Virus record (IMG/VR): IMGVR_UViG_3300021963_000342
Location: 1-36,609 of that record
DNA: 36,609 bases
From: a virus
Reading direction: 5' to 3' (one strand)
Shown here: positions 29,671 through 36,609 of the stretch, one piece after another
Numbering within the stretch: the stretch's first letter is position 1
How the letters are laid out: each line of letters starts with the position of its first letter
Program-made: the position numbers and the translations under genes
The notes under the pieces: model-generated
What the model was told of the DNA's origin: nothing
Database searches by the model: none
What the model saw: only the letters and a program-made list of their open reading frames with translations

Positions 29671-30597
29671 ATGTCAGACACATCAATTCGATATGGCAAT
29701 GACCTCAGTTATCGCGTCATCCAGCCCGGTTGGGTGATCGAGAGCGACGGCTTCGGTCTGGTGCAGGCCCGCGTGACGTACAAGTGGGACGCAAGCCCGG
29801 AAAACATCCAGCAGTTCACTTCTTACTTCTACCTCGGTGCTTCTTGCGACATCGACGGCTGGTCTTCGCTGGGTATGTCCAAGGCTTCGATGACCCGCGA
29901 GAAGGGCGACATCCTAACGATCGTGGCAGAGTATGTCGGCATCGACCCGACCATCAATGGTGGTAGCCGTACTAACCCCATCATGTCCATGTCGGCATCT
30001 TCTTCGTCCGAGGACATCACGCACCACCCAAACTTCTACAAGATTGCGTGCACCAGCATTACTGGTTCCACAGATCCGCAAGTCCCATTGGCTGGCCCTC
30101 CCCCGACTGCTGGTGGCTTTGAGAAGGACACCGCCATCAATCCGAACCGAGCTTTGTGGACTCCACGCGTTCAGAATACCGGCGCCACCAACAACTGCCA
30201 GTTCGTGGCCTTCCTGCCCGCACAGAAGAGCACCGAGCCCGTCAACATCAAGGCCGGCGTAAAGTCGTACTACAAGCCTCAGAACACGATTCGGATGACG
30301 CAGTACTTCGATACCGAAAACGAAGCCTTGTCCAACGCTTCTTACGTCGGTTGGTTTACCGACGGCACCTACTTCGGTATGCCTCCAGAATATACGGCTC
30401 TTTGCGGTGAAGGTGCTCCGGCGTACCCAGGCAGACTTTACTACATCCCAGAGTATGAAGCATTGGTCAGCCGTTCATTCTTGGTTACTAGTTACTCCGT
30501 AGAGCGCTTCGGCAACATCTGGAAGACCACGGGCGAGTTTATGCTCTCCGGCCTTACTGGTTGGGATCCAGACATCTACCCTGGCCCCACCCAGTAA
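29671..30597 (+). CDS. Tail structural protein, 308 aa
   Basis: This beta-rich protein (MSDTSIRYGNDLSYRVIQPGW; VQARVTYKWDASPENIQQFTSYF; YYIPEYEALVSRSFLVTSYSVERFGNIWKTTGEFMLSGLTGWDP) follows the tape measure. It has few Lys/Arg and many Tyr, Thr and Ser, as in virion proteins. The position fits a distal tail or baseplate hub protein; a tube role is the alternative. No family was recognised. Its stop shares a base with the next ATG (TAATG). Confidence 0.6.
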   Translation: MSDTSIRYGNDLSYRVIQPGWVIESDGFGLVQARVTYKWDASPENIQQFTSYFYLGASCDIDGWSSLGMSKASMTREKGDILTIVAEYVGIDPTINGGSRTNPIMSMSASSSSEDITHHPNFYKIACTSITGSTDPQVPLAGPPPTAGGFEKDTAINPNRALWTPRVQNTGATNNCQFVAFLPAQKSTEPVNIKAGVKSYYKPQNTIRMTQYFDTENEALSNASYVGWFTDGTYFGMPPEYTALCGEGAPAYPGRLYYIPEYEALVSRSFLVTSYSVERFGNIWKTTGEFMLSGLTGWDPDIYPGPTQ

Positions 30598-31556
30598 TGG
30601 AAAACGAGTACATCAGCTCGTTTCTGGATGGCCTATACGGGGACACGACCCGCGGCCGTCAGATGCCCAGCAACGGCGTTCTTTACGACGCCAATGCCGG
30701 CGGCAGCTCATTGTCCCTTCCTGCCGACTTATACGAGCCAGGTCTAAATGACTTCTTGGTCAACGTAAACGGCAACGGCAGCGAGTGGACGGTCAACGTC
30801 GCCAAGGGGACGGTTTTCTACCGATCCAGCCCTAATGTCTTCAATGGAGGCTGTCTTCGTCAATTCGTTGTCCAAGGCTTTGCCGTATACCCGAAAGAAT
30901 CAAAGACGGAAGGTGATTACACAGACACCCCTTGGGTTGAGAAGGGTGGATATTGCGCCATCAGCCCTTTGACCACGACCGGCGAAGGTGAAGAGGCCGT
31001 GACCACAGGGTCGAACCAATACGGCGTCTACCTTATCGCCAATCAGTACAAACTTGTCAGCTCGACTGGAATCCAGTCTGCCACGCCTTACTTGGCCTTG
31101 ATGCCTGTCAATGGAGATGCCTGGAACAAGACAAAGCCTTGGGGCGGTGAGGACGGTTGCGATCTCCAGCGCTGGTTTGAATTCTATCAGTACAAGAACG
31201 TAAGCCTGCTCCAGCCCCCCATTTCCCCCACCTATGAGGTCAGCGGCCAACTTACGGTTTCGCGTGAAGCTGTGCTCCAGAACTACAACTGCCAGCGCAT
31301 CCTTCTGGCCCTAATCACTTGGGACACCGACGCCTTGGTTTGGACGGTAAGGCAGTTCGCCGCCGGCACAATCACCATCCCATATAACCTTTGGTATAAT
31401 GGGGTTTATCCTTTCCCAGTAGAAGACCCGCCTGCCCCCTACCCAGACTGGTACGGATCCCCCCTCTATGGCCCGCAGCAGGAGGATTGGGAGGGCGATT
31501 ATACCGATTGCGACAAGTGGGATGGGACTGGCACCAGCCCAACGGTACCCGTTTAA
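30597..31556 (+). CDS. Tail-tip protein, 319 aa
   Basis: It starts MENEYISSFLDGLYGD, where TAATG overlaps the previous stop. It is beta-rich with many Tyr/Trp (FLVNVNGNGSEWTVNVAKGTVFYRSS, YGVYLIANQYKLVS, QLTVSREAVLQNYNCQRILLALITWDTDALVWTVRQFAAGTI) and a Pro/Tyr/Asp-rich C-terminus. This resembles baseplate-upper or tail-tip proteins placed before the fibre, but no family was assigned. Confidence 0.6.
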   Translation: MENEYISSFLDGLYGDTTRGRQMPSNGVLYDANAGGSSLSLPADLYEPGLNDFLVNVNGNGSEWTVNVAKGTVFYRSSPNVFNGGCLRQFVVQGFAVYPKESKTEGDYTDTPWVEKGGYCAISPLTTTGEGEEAVTTGSNQYGVYLIANQYKLVSSTGIQSATPYLALMPVNGDAWNKTKPWGGEDGCDLQRWFEFYQYKNVSLLQPPISPTYEVSGQLTVSREAVLQNYNCQRILLALITWDTDALVWTVRQFAAGTITIPYNLWYNGVYPFPVEDPPAPYPDWYGSPLYGPQQEDWEGDYTDCDKWDGTGTSPTVPV

Positions 31557-31575
31557 GGTAAGATTTTCGGGGTGG

Positions 31576-31603
31576 TTGACATAGGGCTAAAAACAGAAGC
31601 CTT
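31576..31603 (+). promoter_or_regulatory. Late start-associated element, copy 5
   Basis: TTGACA, TAGGG and CTAAAAAC are followed by nine bases before ATG 31604, in a 47-base gap between genes. Confidence 0.7.
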
Positions 31604-31918
31604 ATGGCCACGCCGTCCTTTACCTTTATTCGGGGTTCAACCTTCTCGGCCAACTGCACCTATGTGCCCGAACCCGGCTGGCCGACCGACCTTACTGGCG
31701 TGACCGTGGCCTCCCGCGTCCGCGACTCCCGCGGCTACGAGCACAAGCTGGTCTTCACGCTGACCAGCCCTACCACCTTTACTTTGTTCTTCGACAACAC
31801 GCAGTCTTGGTTCGCCGGCATTGCGTTCTGGGACTTGCTGTTTATCAACAACGGCATCGCCTACTACTCCCAGGTCGTGAACATCAACATCCTCGAAAAC
31901 GTCACGCCTAACTCCTAA
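31604..31918 (+). CDS. Small tail protein with Ig-like sandwich
   Basis: This 104-residue protein (MATPSFTFIRGSTFSANCTY) alternates hydrophobic and polar strands (VTVASRVRDSRGYEHKLVFTLTSPTTFTLFFDN) and ends SQVVNINILENVTPNS. It looks like an immunoglobulin-like beta sandwich similar to the N-terminal domains of baseplate/BppU-type proteins. TAATG links it to the fibre gene, so it probably anchors or chaperones the fibre. Confidence 0.6.
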   Translation: MATPSFTFIRGSTFSANCTYVPEPGWPTDLTGVTVASRVRDSRGYEHKLVFTLTSPTTFTLFFDNTQSWFAGIAFWDLLFINNGIAYYSQVVNINILENVTPNS

Positions 31919-34900
31919 TGGGATTACAGATTACCATCCTTGAGTCCGCGCAGCTGGGGGTGACGATTGTCGAACCCTTTAATGTTACGCTGACCCCCAC
32001 GGCCCCAGCGACCATCGACATTGAGGTCGGTGTTCCCGGCGCGGCGGCTACGGTTACGGTCGGCACGACCACCACGCTGGCCCCTGGCTTGAACGCCACG
32101 GTCACAAACGTAGGCACGTCCACAAACGCCATCTTGGACTTCGGCATCCCTGCTGGCGAGCAAGGTATTCAAGGCATCCAAGGGATTCCTGGCCCGCAGG
32201 GCACATCGGGGGTAATCTATGCCACGGCACCCCTGTCCTACAACGCTGGTACCCAGACCATCAGCATCAACTTGTCGGCGTATGCCACGCAGTCCTTCGT
32301 CACCAGCCAAGGGTACATCACGGCATCGGCGCTGACTCCCTATCTGACCTCGGCGACCGCCGCGGCGACGTACTACCCGCTGACCAACCCGTCGAACTTC
32401 ATCACCGTATCGGCTCTCGCCGGCTACGCCACGGAGTCTTGGGTTACCTCGCAGAACTACCTTACTACGGCTGACCTTACGGGCTACGCCACGGAATCGT
32501 GGGTGACCAGCCAGGGCTACATCACGGACGCCCCAAGCGATGGGGAAACCTACGCCCGTAAAAATGCGACATGGGAAATCATCGGCGGCGGTTCGTACCT
32601 TCCATTGGCTGGCGGTACGATGGACGCCAACGCCACGATCGTCCTAAGCACCGCCACCTATGACTCCCTCGTAAGCGGTGAAGTCTTCGGCGTCGAGCTG
32701 ACGGCTGACCCTACGCAGAACGCCTCTCTGGGCTTTAACGCGGTAACGGTGCAGGACGGTGCTGGGTCTATGCAGATGCGAGCCGATGGTCTTACGTTCC
32801 CAGACGCCACTACTCAAACGACTGCTGGGCTAACGGATGCCCCTTCGGACACCTACGGATATGTCCGCAAGGATGGCGCTTGGTCTTATTCCACTAAGTT
32901 CTACGAAGTCCAAGTTGGTGCGTGGACAAATATCACCTCTGGCCAGTACCTCATCGCAGATGGGTCTTTCGTTACCAACATCACGGCGGCTGACATCATC
33001 TTGTCTAACGCCGCTGGTGTTGGGATGCGGTTGACCGACGCCAGCATCACCTTTGCGGACGCAACCGTCCAGAGTACGGCTGGCCTATCTCCCGCTACGG
33101 CGGCGACCACCTACGCCCCGATTGCGGCGGCTGTGCCTGTCGGCGGCTCGACTGGCCAAGTCCTTGCCAAGACCAGCGGTACGGATTACGCCCTGTCCTG
33201 GACTACGCCTGCGGTCGGCGACAAGTATTATACGACCTCGACCACCTCTCTGGCCGTCAGTAACGGCACGAAGTCACTTACGGTCGGGACTGGACTTTCC
33301 TACACGACCCAGCAGTCCATCGTCGTGGCCTACGATCCTACCCACCATATGCACGGCGTGGTGACGAGCTACAACTCGTCCACGGGGGCGATGGTGGTGG
33401 ATATCCAACAGCACACGGGTTCTGGCACCTATGCTTCCTGGACGGTCAACGTCGGCGGCATCTCATCGGTCGCCGAGTGGGGTACGATCACCGGCACGCT
33501 GTCTAGCCAGACCGACTTGCAGTCCGCTTTGGATGCCAAGCTGTCCGTGACCACCGCGGCTTCGACGTACGCCCCCCTGGCCTCCCCGACCTTCACGGGC
33601 GACCCCAAGGCGCCTACCCCTGCGACTGGCGACAACGACACCTCAATTGCCACCACGGCCTTCGTCAAGAACCAAGGGTATGTCACTTCCTCGTATGTTG
33701 CGTCGACCTACTACCCGCTGACGAACCCCAGCAACTTTGTCATCCCCAACGGCACGACCTCCATCCAAGTGACTGGTGGCACCGTTCGGTCGATTGATGG
33801 CTCGGACAACTTCGTGTCGCTGGACGGCTCCGCGCTGAACTTCGGCAACGGCTCCACCATCTCTGGCCTATCGGTGACTGGTACGGGCATCACATACGCC
33901 GACTCGACCGTCCAGACCACGGCTGGCATCGGCGACGCGCCCTCGGACTCTCAGACCTACGGACGCAACAACGGCGCGTGGACTGTCGTCAGCGGCGGTA
34001 GCGGTTCCGGTACGCTGACCTATTCCTCGCCCTACATCTACGACACGGTGACAGCGTCGAACATCACGGCGCTGGATTTGACTTCTGGTAGCCTAAACGC
34101 CAGCACCGTCACGGGTGGCAACGCCCAGATGGACTCGACTGGCCTTACCTTGGCGGCATCCTCCGGCGCCGTGATCACCTTTGCCGATGCCACCACGCAG
34201 TCCACGGCTGGGATGCTTACGACCGATAACCTTTCTGGCTTGGCGAATACTGCAACTGCCAGAACGAATCTCGGCTTGGGGACGATGGCGGTAGAGACGG
34301 CTACTAACTACGCCCTTAAGGCATCTCCTACTTTCACTGGCACCCCGCTCTCGACCACGGCGGCGGCTGATACCAACACGACCCAGATTGCCACAACGGC
34401 ATATGTTGTTGGGCAAGCCTCTTCCACGACTCCTGCGGCTACAGGTACGGCGGCAGTCGGTACGTCGCTCAAGTACGCGCGCGCCGATCACGTTCACGCT
34501 AACCCCCTGCCGACTGGTGGCACGACCGGGCAAGTGCTTTCCAAGGTGGACGGAACGAACTACAACGTCCAATGGTCGACGGCTGGCGGTGGTGGCGGTG
34601 GCGTGGACATCCAGACGTTTGGCTCGTCCTCGAGCAGTGGCTCCTTCACTTGGACAAAACCTGCGGGGGCCAAGTGGGTTGAGTTTTATCTCTTTGGTGC
34701 AGGGGCTGGCGGTGGTGCTGGAATGCAAAACGTAACCACAGCAGCCAGATCTGGCGGTGGTGGTGGTGGTGCTGGGTCGGTTTGCTACGGCATTATTTCT
34801 GCCAATAATCTTGCAAGCCAAGAGACAGTAGTGGTTGCTACAGGTGGCGCTGGTGGAACTCCGCAAGCCAGTGGTTCAAATGGTGGTTCTCCAGCCAATC

Positions 34901-35478
34901 CTTCAAGCAATACGACATTCTACTCTTTTCGTGCCGTGTCTGGGAATAGTGGCAATGGAGGAAGCACAACGACATCATCTGGAGGTGCGGGGAGAATCTG
35001 GTCGTTCCTTTATGCCAATACTGCGGCGCAGGCTGGCGGTGGTGCTGGAAATACTTCTACTGGTGGTAACGTAAACAGTTACGCTGGAAACTTCACTATC
35101 CCGATGCCTGGAGGCGGTGGTTCTGGTGCAGCGGCAAGCAGCACAACGCTACAAAATGGAGGACAAGCAGGAGGTCATTCGGTTGTCGCTTCTACATCTG
35201 GACTTAACGTGGCAATCGCCGCAGGAAGCAATGGCATTGCTTCAACCAATACTGCGGCAACCGCTGGAACTTCCGCTACGACTAATTACACACAAGGAGG
35301 AACTGGCGGTGGTGGTGGATTTTATAAAACCGCAACAGGTGGCTCCGTCCTTAATGGCGGTGCTGGCGGCTGGCCCGGTGGTGGAGGCGGTGGAGGCGGT
35401 GCAAGCGATAACGGCTTTACCTCTGGTGCAGGCGGTGCAGGAGCCAACGGCTTTGCCGTCATCATCACCTACTTCTAA
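31918..35478 (+). CDS. Tail fibre with collagen-like segment and glycine-rich adhesin tip
   Basis: This 1186-residue protein has a beta N-terminus, then a collagen-like GEQGIQGIQGIPGPQG near residue 80. Shaft repeats follow: three YATxSxVTSQxY units near 120-205, two TYYPLTNPSNF units, four D(A/S)T(T/V)Q(S/T)TAG units, and PTFTGxP...TxIATTAFV repeats. The last roughly 290 residues start FTWTKPAGAKWVEFYLFGAG and are dominated by polyglycine tracts. This is the glycine-rich domain found at receptor-binding tips, comparable in principle with the polyglycine-helix adhesin of phage S16. The DNA of this tip is visibly richer in A and T than the shaft. It should determine host range. Confidence 0.9.
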   Translation: MGLQITILESAQLGVTIVEPFNVTLTPTAPATIDIEVGVPGAAATVTVGTTTTLAPGLNATVTNVGTSTNAILDFGIPAGEQGIQGIQGIPGPQGTSGVIYATAPLSYNAGTQTISINLSAYATQSFVTSQGYITASALTPYLTSATAAATYYPLTNPSNFITVSALAGYATESWVTSQNYLTTADLTGYATESWVTSQGYITDAPSDGETYARKNATWEIIGGGSYLPLAGGTMDANATIVLSTATYDSLVSGEVFGVELTADPTQNASLGFNAVTVQDGAGSMQMRADGLTFPDATTQTTAGLTDAPSDTYGYVRKDGAWSYSTKFYEVQVGAWTNITSGQYLIADGSFVTNITAADIILSNAAGVGMRLTDASITFADATVQSTAGLSPATAATTYAPIAAAVPVGGSTGQVLAKTSGTDYALSWTTPAVGDKYYTTSTTSLAVSNGTKSLTVGTGLSYTTQQSIVVAYDPTHHMHGVVTSYNSSTGAMVVDIQQHTGSGTYASWTVNVGGISSVAEWGTITGTLSSQTDLQSALDAKLSVTTAASTYAPLASPTFTGDPKAPTPATGDNDTSIATTAFVKNQGYVTSSYVASTYYPLTNPSNFVIPNGTTSIQVTGGTVRSIDGSDNFVSLDGSALNFGNGSTISGLSVTGTGITYADSTVQTTAGIGDAPSDSQTYGRNNGAWTVVSGGSGSGTLTYSSPYIYDTVTASNITALDLTSGSLNASTVTGGNAQMDSTGLTLAASSGAVITFADATTQSTAGMLTTDNLSGLANTATARTNLGLGTMAVETATNYALKASPTFTGTPLSTTAAADTNTTQIATTAYVVGQASSTTPAATGTAAVGTSLKYARADHVHANPLPTGGTTGQVLSKVDGTNYNVQWSTAGGGGGGVDIQTFGSSSSSGSFTWTKPAGAKWVEFYLFGAGAGGGAGMQNVTTAARSGGGGGGAGSVCYGIISANNLASQETVVVATGGAGGTPQASGSNGGSPANPSSNTTFYSFRAVSGNSGNGGSTTTSSGGAGRIWSFLYANTAAQAGGGAGNTSTGGNVNSYAGNFTIPMPGGGGSGAAASSTTLQNGGQAGGHSVVASTSGLNVAIAAGSNGIASTNTAATAGTSATTNYTQGGTGGGGGFYKTATGGSVLNGGAGGWPGGGGGGGGASDNGFTSGAGGAGANGFAVIITYF

Positions 35479-35483
35479 ACCCT

Positions 35484-35702
35484 ATGCCCTACACCGACCA
35501 TAACAACCTCGTCTGGACTCGTTCCGAAGACCTCCTCAGCATCACCTGCGAAGACGGCCGCCAAGTCCTCGGGAACGCCGAGATGACGGACGAGTATCTC
35601 GTCTCCGTATCCTATCAATCTGCCGAACCCATCAAGACGGACGCCGATCGCATCGCCGAACTGGAAGCCCAAGTCAAAGCCCTCCTCGCAAAACTCTCGT
35701 AA
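35484..35702 (+). CDS. Hypothetical 72-aa protein after the fibre
   Basis: It starts MPYTDHNNLVWTRSEDLL with CCCT before the ATG. It has a beta N-terminal part and a helical end (DADRIAELEAQVKALLAKLS). Small genes after a fibre are often fibre assembly chaperones or trimerisation factors. Family not recognised. Overlaps the next start as TAATG. Confidence 0.65.
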   Translation: MPYTDHNNLVWTRSEDLLSITCEDGRQVLGNAEMTDEYLVSVSYQSAEPIKTDADRIAELEAQVKALLAKLS

Positions 35703-35899
35703 TGCAAACCAAAGACAACAAGGGTCGCCCATACGACCTCGAAATCAAACAAGGCCAAACCTTCGTCCTCCATGACGGCAAGCGCGTCCTGCTGAAGTCC
35801 ACCGTGACCAAGGACATCCGCTACCTCACTTCGTGGTTCTCCATCATCGGCACCCTCGCCGAAGTCGATGGCAAGGTCGCCGAACTTAAACTTTCCTAA
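35702..35899 (+). CDS. Hypothetical 65-aa beta-rich protein
   Basis: The sequence starts MQTKDNKGRPYDLEIKQGQTFVLHDGKRVLLKS and ends GTLAEVDGKVAELKLS. It looks like a small SH3-like beta barrel. It precedes the 46-aa membrane gene by four bases. No family was recognised. Confidence 0.6.
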   Translation: MQTKDNKGRPYDLEIKQGQTFVLHDGKRVLLKSTVTKDIRYLTSWFSIIGTLAEVDGKVAELKLS

Positions 35900-36016
35900 T
35901 CCTATGGCATACGCATACACGTTTCTCACCGGACTCCTCATCGGCGTCCTCGGCGGCATCTTGGTCTATCGCAACAACAAGGCGAAAATCCAAGCCACCG
36001 AGGACAAGGGCAAGTC
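35890..36016. repeat. Exact 127-bp direct repeat, right copy
   Basis: Identical to bases 1-127. Upstream of this copy the fibre-side genes continue, which gives the sequence expected to precede base 1 in a closed genome. Confidence 0.95.
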
Positions 36017-36044
36017 AATCATTGATGCCCTCAAGGGTCGCTAA
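35904..36044 (+). CDS. 46-aa single-span membrane protein (variant B copy)
   Basis: Same gene as 15-155, with the first 37 codons identical in DNA and the last residues changed (SIIDALKGR versus SILDAIKGK). CCT precedes the ATG. It is followed by the diverged lipoprotein copy. Confidence 0.7.
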   Translation: MAYAYTFLTGLLIGVLGGILVYRNNKAKIQATEDKGKSIIDALKGR

Positions 36045-36046
36045 TT

Positions 36047-36061
36047 AACGCAAAATGCGTT
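36047..36061 (+). promoter_or_regulatory. Hairpin over the lipoprotein start codon (variant B)
   Basis: AACGCA (36047-36052) pairs with TGCGTT (36056-36061) around AAA, placing the ATG at 36055 across loop and stem. Variant A has a different inverted repeat at the same place, so the hairpin is conserved in position and not in sequence. Confidence 0.4.
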
Positions 36062-36609
36062 CCGCTTTAATTAAGATTATTACTATTAAAGCGTTGTTGC
36101 TGGCTGGATGTGCCACAACCGGGACGGAGGGGACTGGCACAGCCACACCCCCAGTCGATGAACTCGCCAAGGTCGGCGAGCAAATCGACAAGGCTGATGC
36201 CCGCATCTCGGCTGGCGTCCAAGTCGCCCGCAACGCCAACGCCAAGGGCAAGCCGGAGGTGGTCGAGAAGGAACTGGCGGTGGTAGCCTCCTACCTCCCC
36301 GCCCCCGATCCCCACAACCTCGCCTACATCTCCAATCGGGTCGAGCGCAACAACCCCGAAGAGTACAAGCGCGCCATGGAAGCAGGGGCTAAACTCCTTG
36401 CCACCATCAACGCCAACTGGGCAAGGGCGGAGGAAGATGCCTCCAAGAACAAGGCGGCTCTGGACGCCGCCAACGCCAAAGTGGTCGAATTGACCGCCGA
36501 GGTGGAGAGGGTCAAGGCGGAAGGCATCAAGAACGCCTTCACCGTGGCCGCTGGAGCCTGTTTCCTTGCCGCCTTGGGTCTTGCCATACTTGGGCAGTAC
36601 ATCCGCGCT
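36055..36609 (+). CDS. Candidate spanin lipoprotein, partial (variant B)
   Basis: This is the homolog of 183-911, cut by the window end after 185 codons. The signal peptide is longer and different (MRSALIKIITIKALLLAGC, lipobox LAGC, Cys19). From TTGTEGTGTATPPVDELAKVGEQ onward most residues agree, with conservative changes and many silent DNA differences. The central coiled-coil region is the most diverged. The first membrane segment FTVAAGACFLAALGLAILGQYI is present. Confidence 0.7.
   Translation, partial: MRSALIKIITIKALLLAGCATTGTEGTGTATPPVDELAKVGEQIDKADARISAGVQVARNANAKGKPEVVEKELAVVASYLPAPDPHNLAYISNRVERNNPEEYKRAMEAGAKLLATINANWARAEEDASKNKAALDAANAKVVELTAEVERVKAEGIKNAFTVAAGACFLAALGLAILGQYIRA
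36063..36093. promoter_or_regulatory. Second copy of the 31-bp dyad, inside the variant B signal peptide
   Basis: CGCTTTAAT (36063-36071) and ATTAAAGCG (36085-36093) form nine-base arms. The full 31 bases match 14250-14280 at 27 positions. Here it encodes the residues ALIKIITIKA, absent from variant A. Confidence 0.6.

Overview
The window is almost all of one tailed, double-stranded DNA phage genome from an uncultured-type source. It has lambda/HK97-style head and tail genes: a GpA-family terminase, a lambda-type portal, an S49 prohead protease, a scaffold, a capsid protein, a tape measure and a long tail fibre. No integrase, rRNA, tRNA, CRISPR array or insertion sequence was recognised, so it reads as a lytic phage or one whose lysogeny genes I cannot see. 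The base composition is GC-rich. The host is probably a Gram-negative (diderm) bacterium, because the lysis region encodes a lipoprotein with C-terminal membrane segments, the layout of a unimolecular spanin. Hardly any start codon has a Shine-Dalgarno sequence.

Bases 1-127 recur exactly at 35890-36016. Beyond that point the two copies continue as diverged versions of the same genes. The simplest reading is a circular or circularly permuted genome of 35,889 bp, whose assembly started at a fork between two strain variants, went round once and left by the other branch. Read this way, the late operon crosses the window ends.

Layout: (a) 17.2 kb rightward through 35.9 kb and on to 1.8 kb is one plus-strand late operon: small regulators, TerS, TerL, portal, protease, scaffold, capsid, connectors, tail tube candidate, chaperone, tape measure, distal tail proteins, fibre, small genes and lysis genes. 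Five genes or gene blocks in it are preceded by the same 19-22 bp start-associated element. (b) 14.1 kb leftward to 1.8 kb is a minus-strand early/replication operon, mostly linked by ATGA overlaps: muramidase-like protein, HTH proteins, RuvC-like resolvase, RecT-like annealase, RecE-like nuclease, SSB-like protein, SF2 helicase, metallophosphoesterase, C5 cytosine methyltransferase, a tiny zinc finger and a primase-helicase. It meets the late operon tail to tail inside one CTAG. (c) 16.6-14.9 kb is a second minus-strand unit with two paralogous tiny membrane peptides and a Gp88-like protein. It is bordered by GC-rich noncoding DNA, clustered palindromes and repeated TTGACGTG promoters. (d) 16.6-17.2 kb is the divergent control region, ending in a strongly structured leader with mutually exclusive hairpins.

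How the genes fit together: the minus operon would replicate, recombine and modify the DNA. The late operon packages it into a head with a short siphovirus-like tail and a glycine-rich adhesin. A holin, a spanin-like lipoprotein and a muramidase encoded elsewhere would lyse the host.
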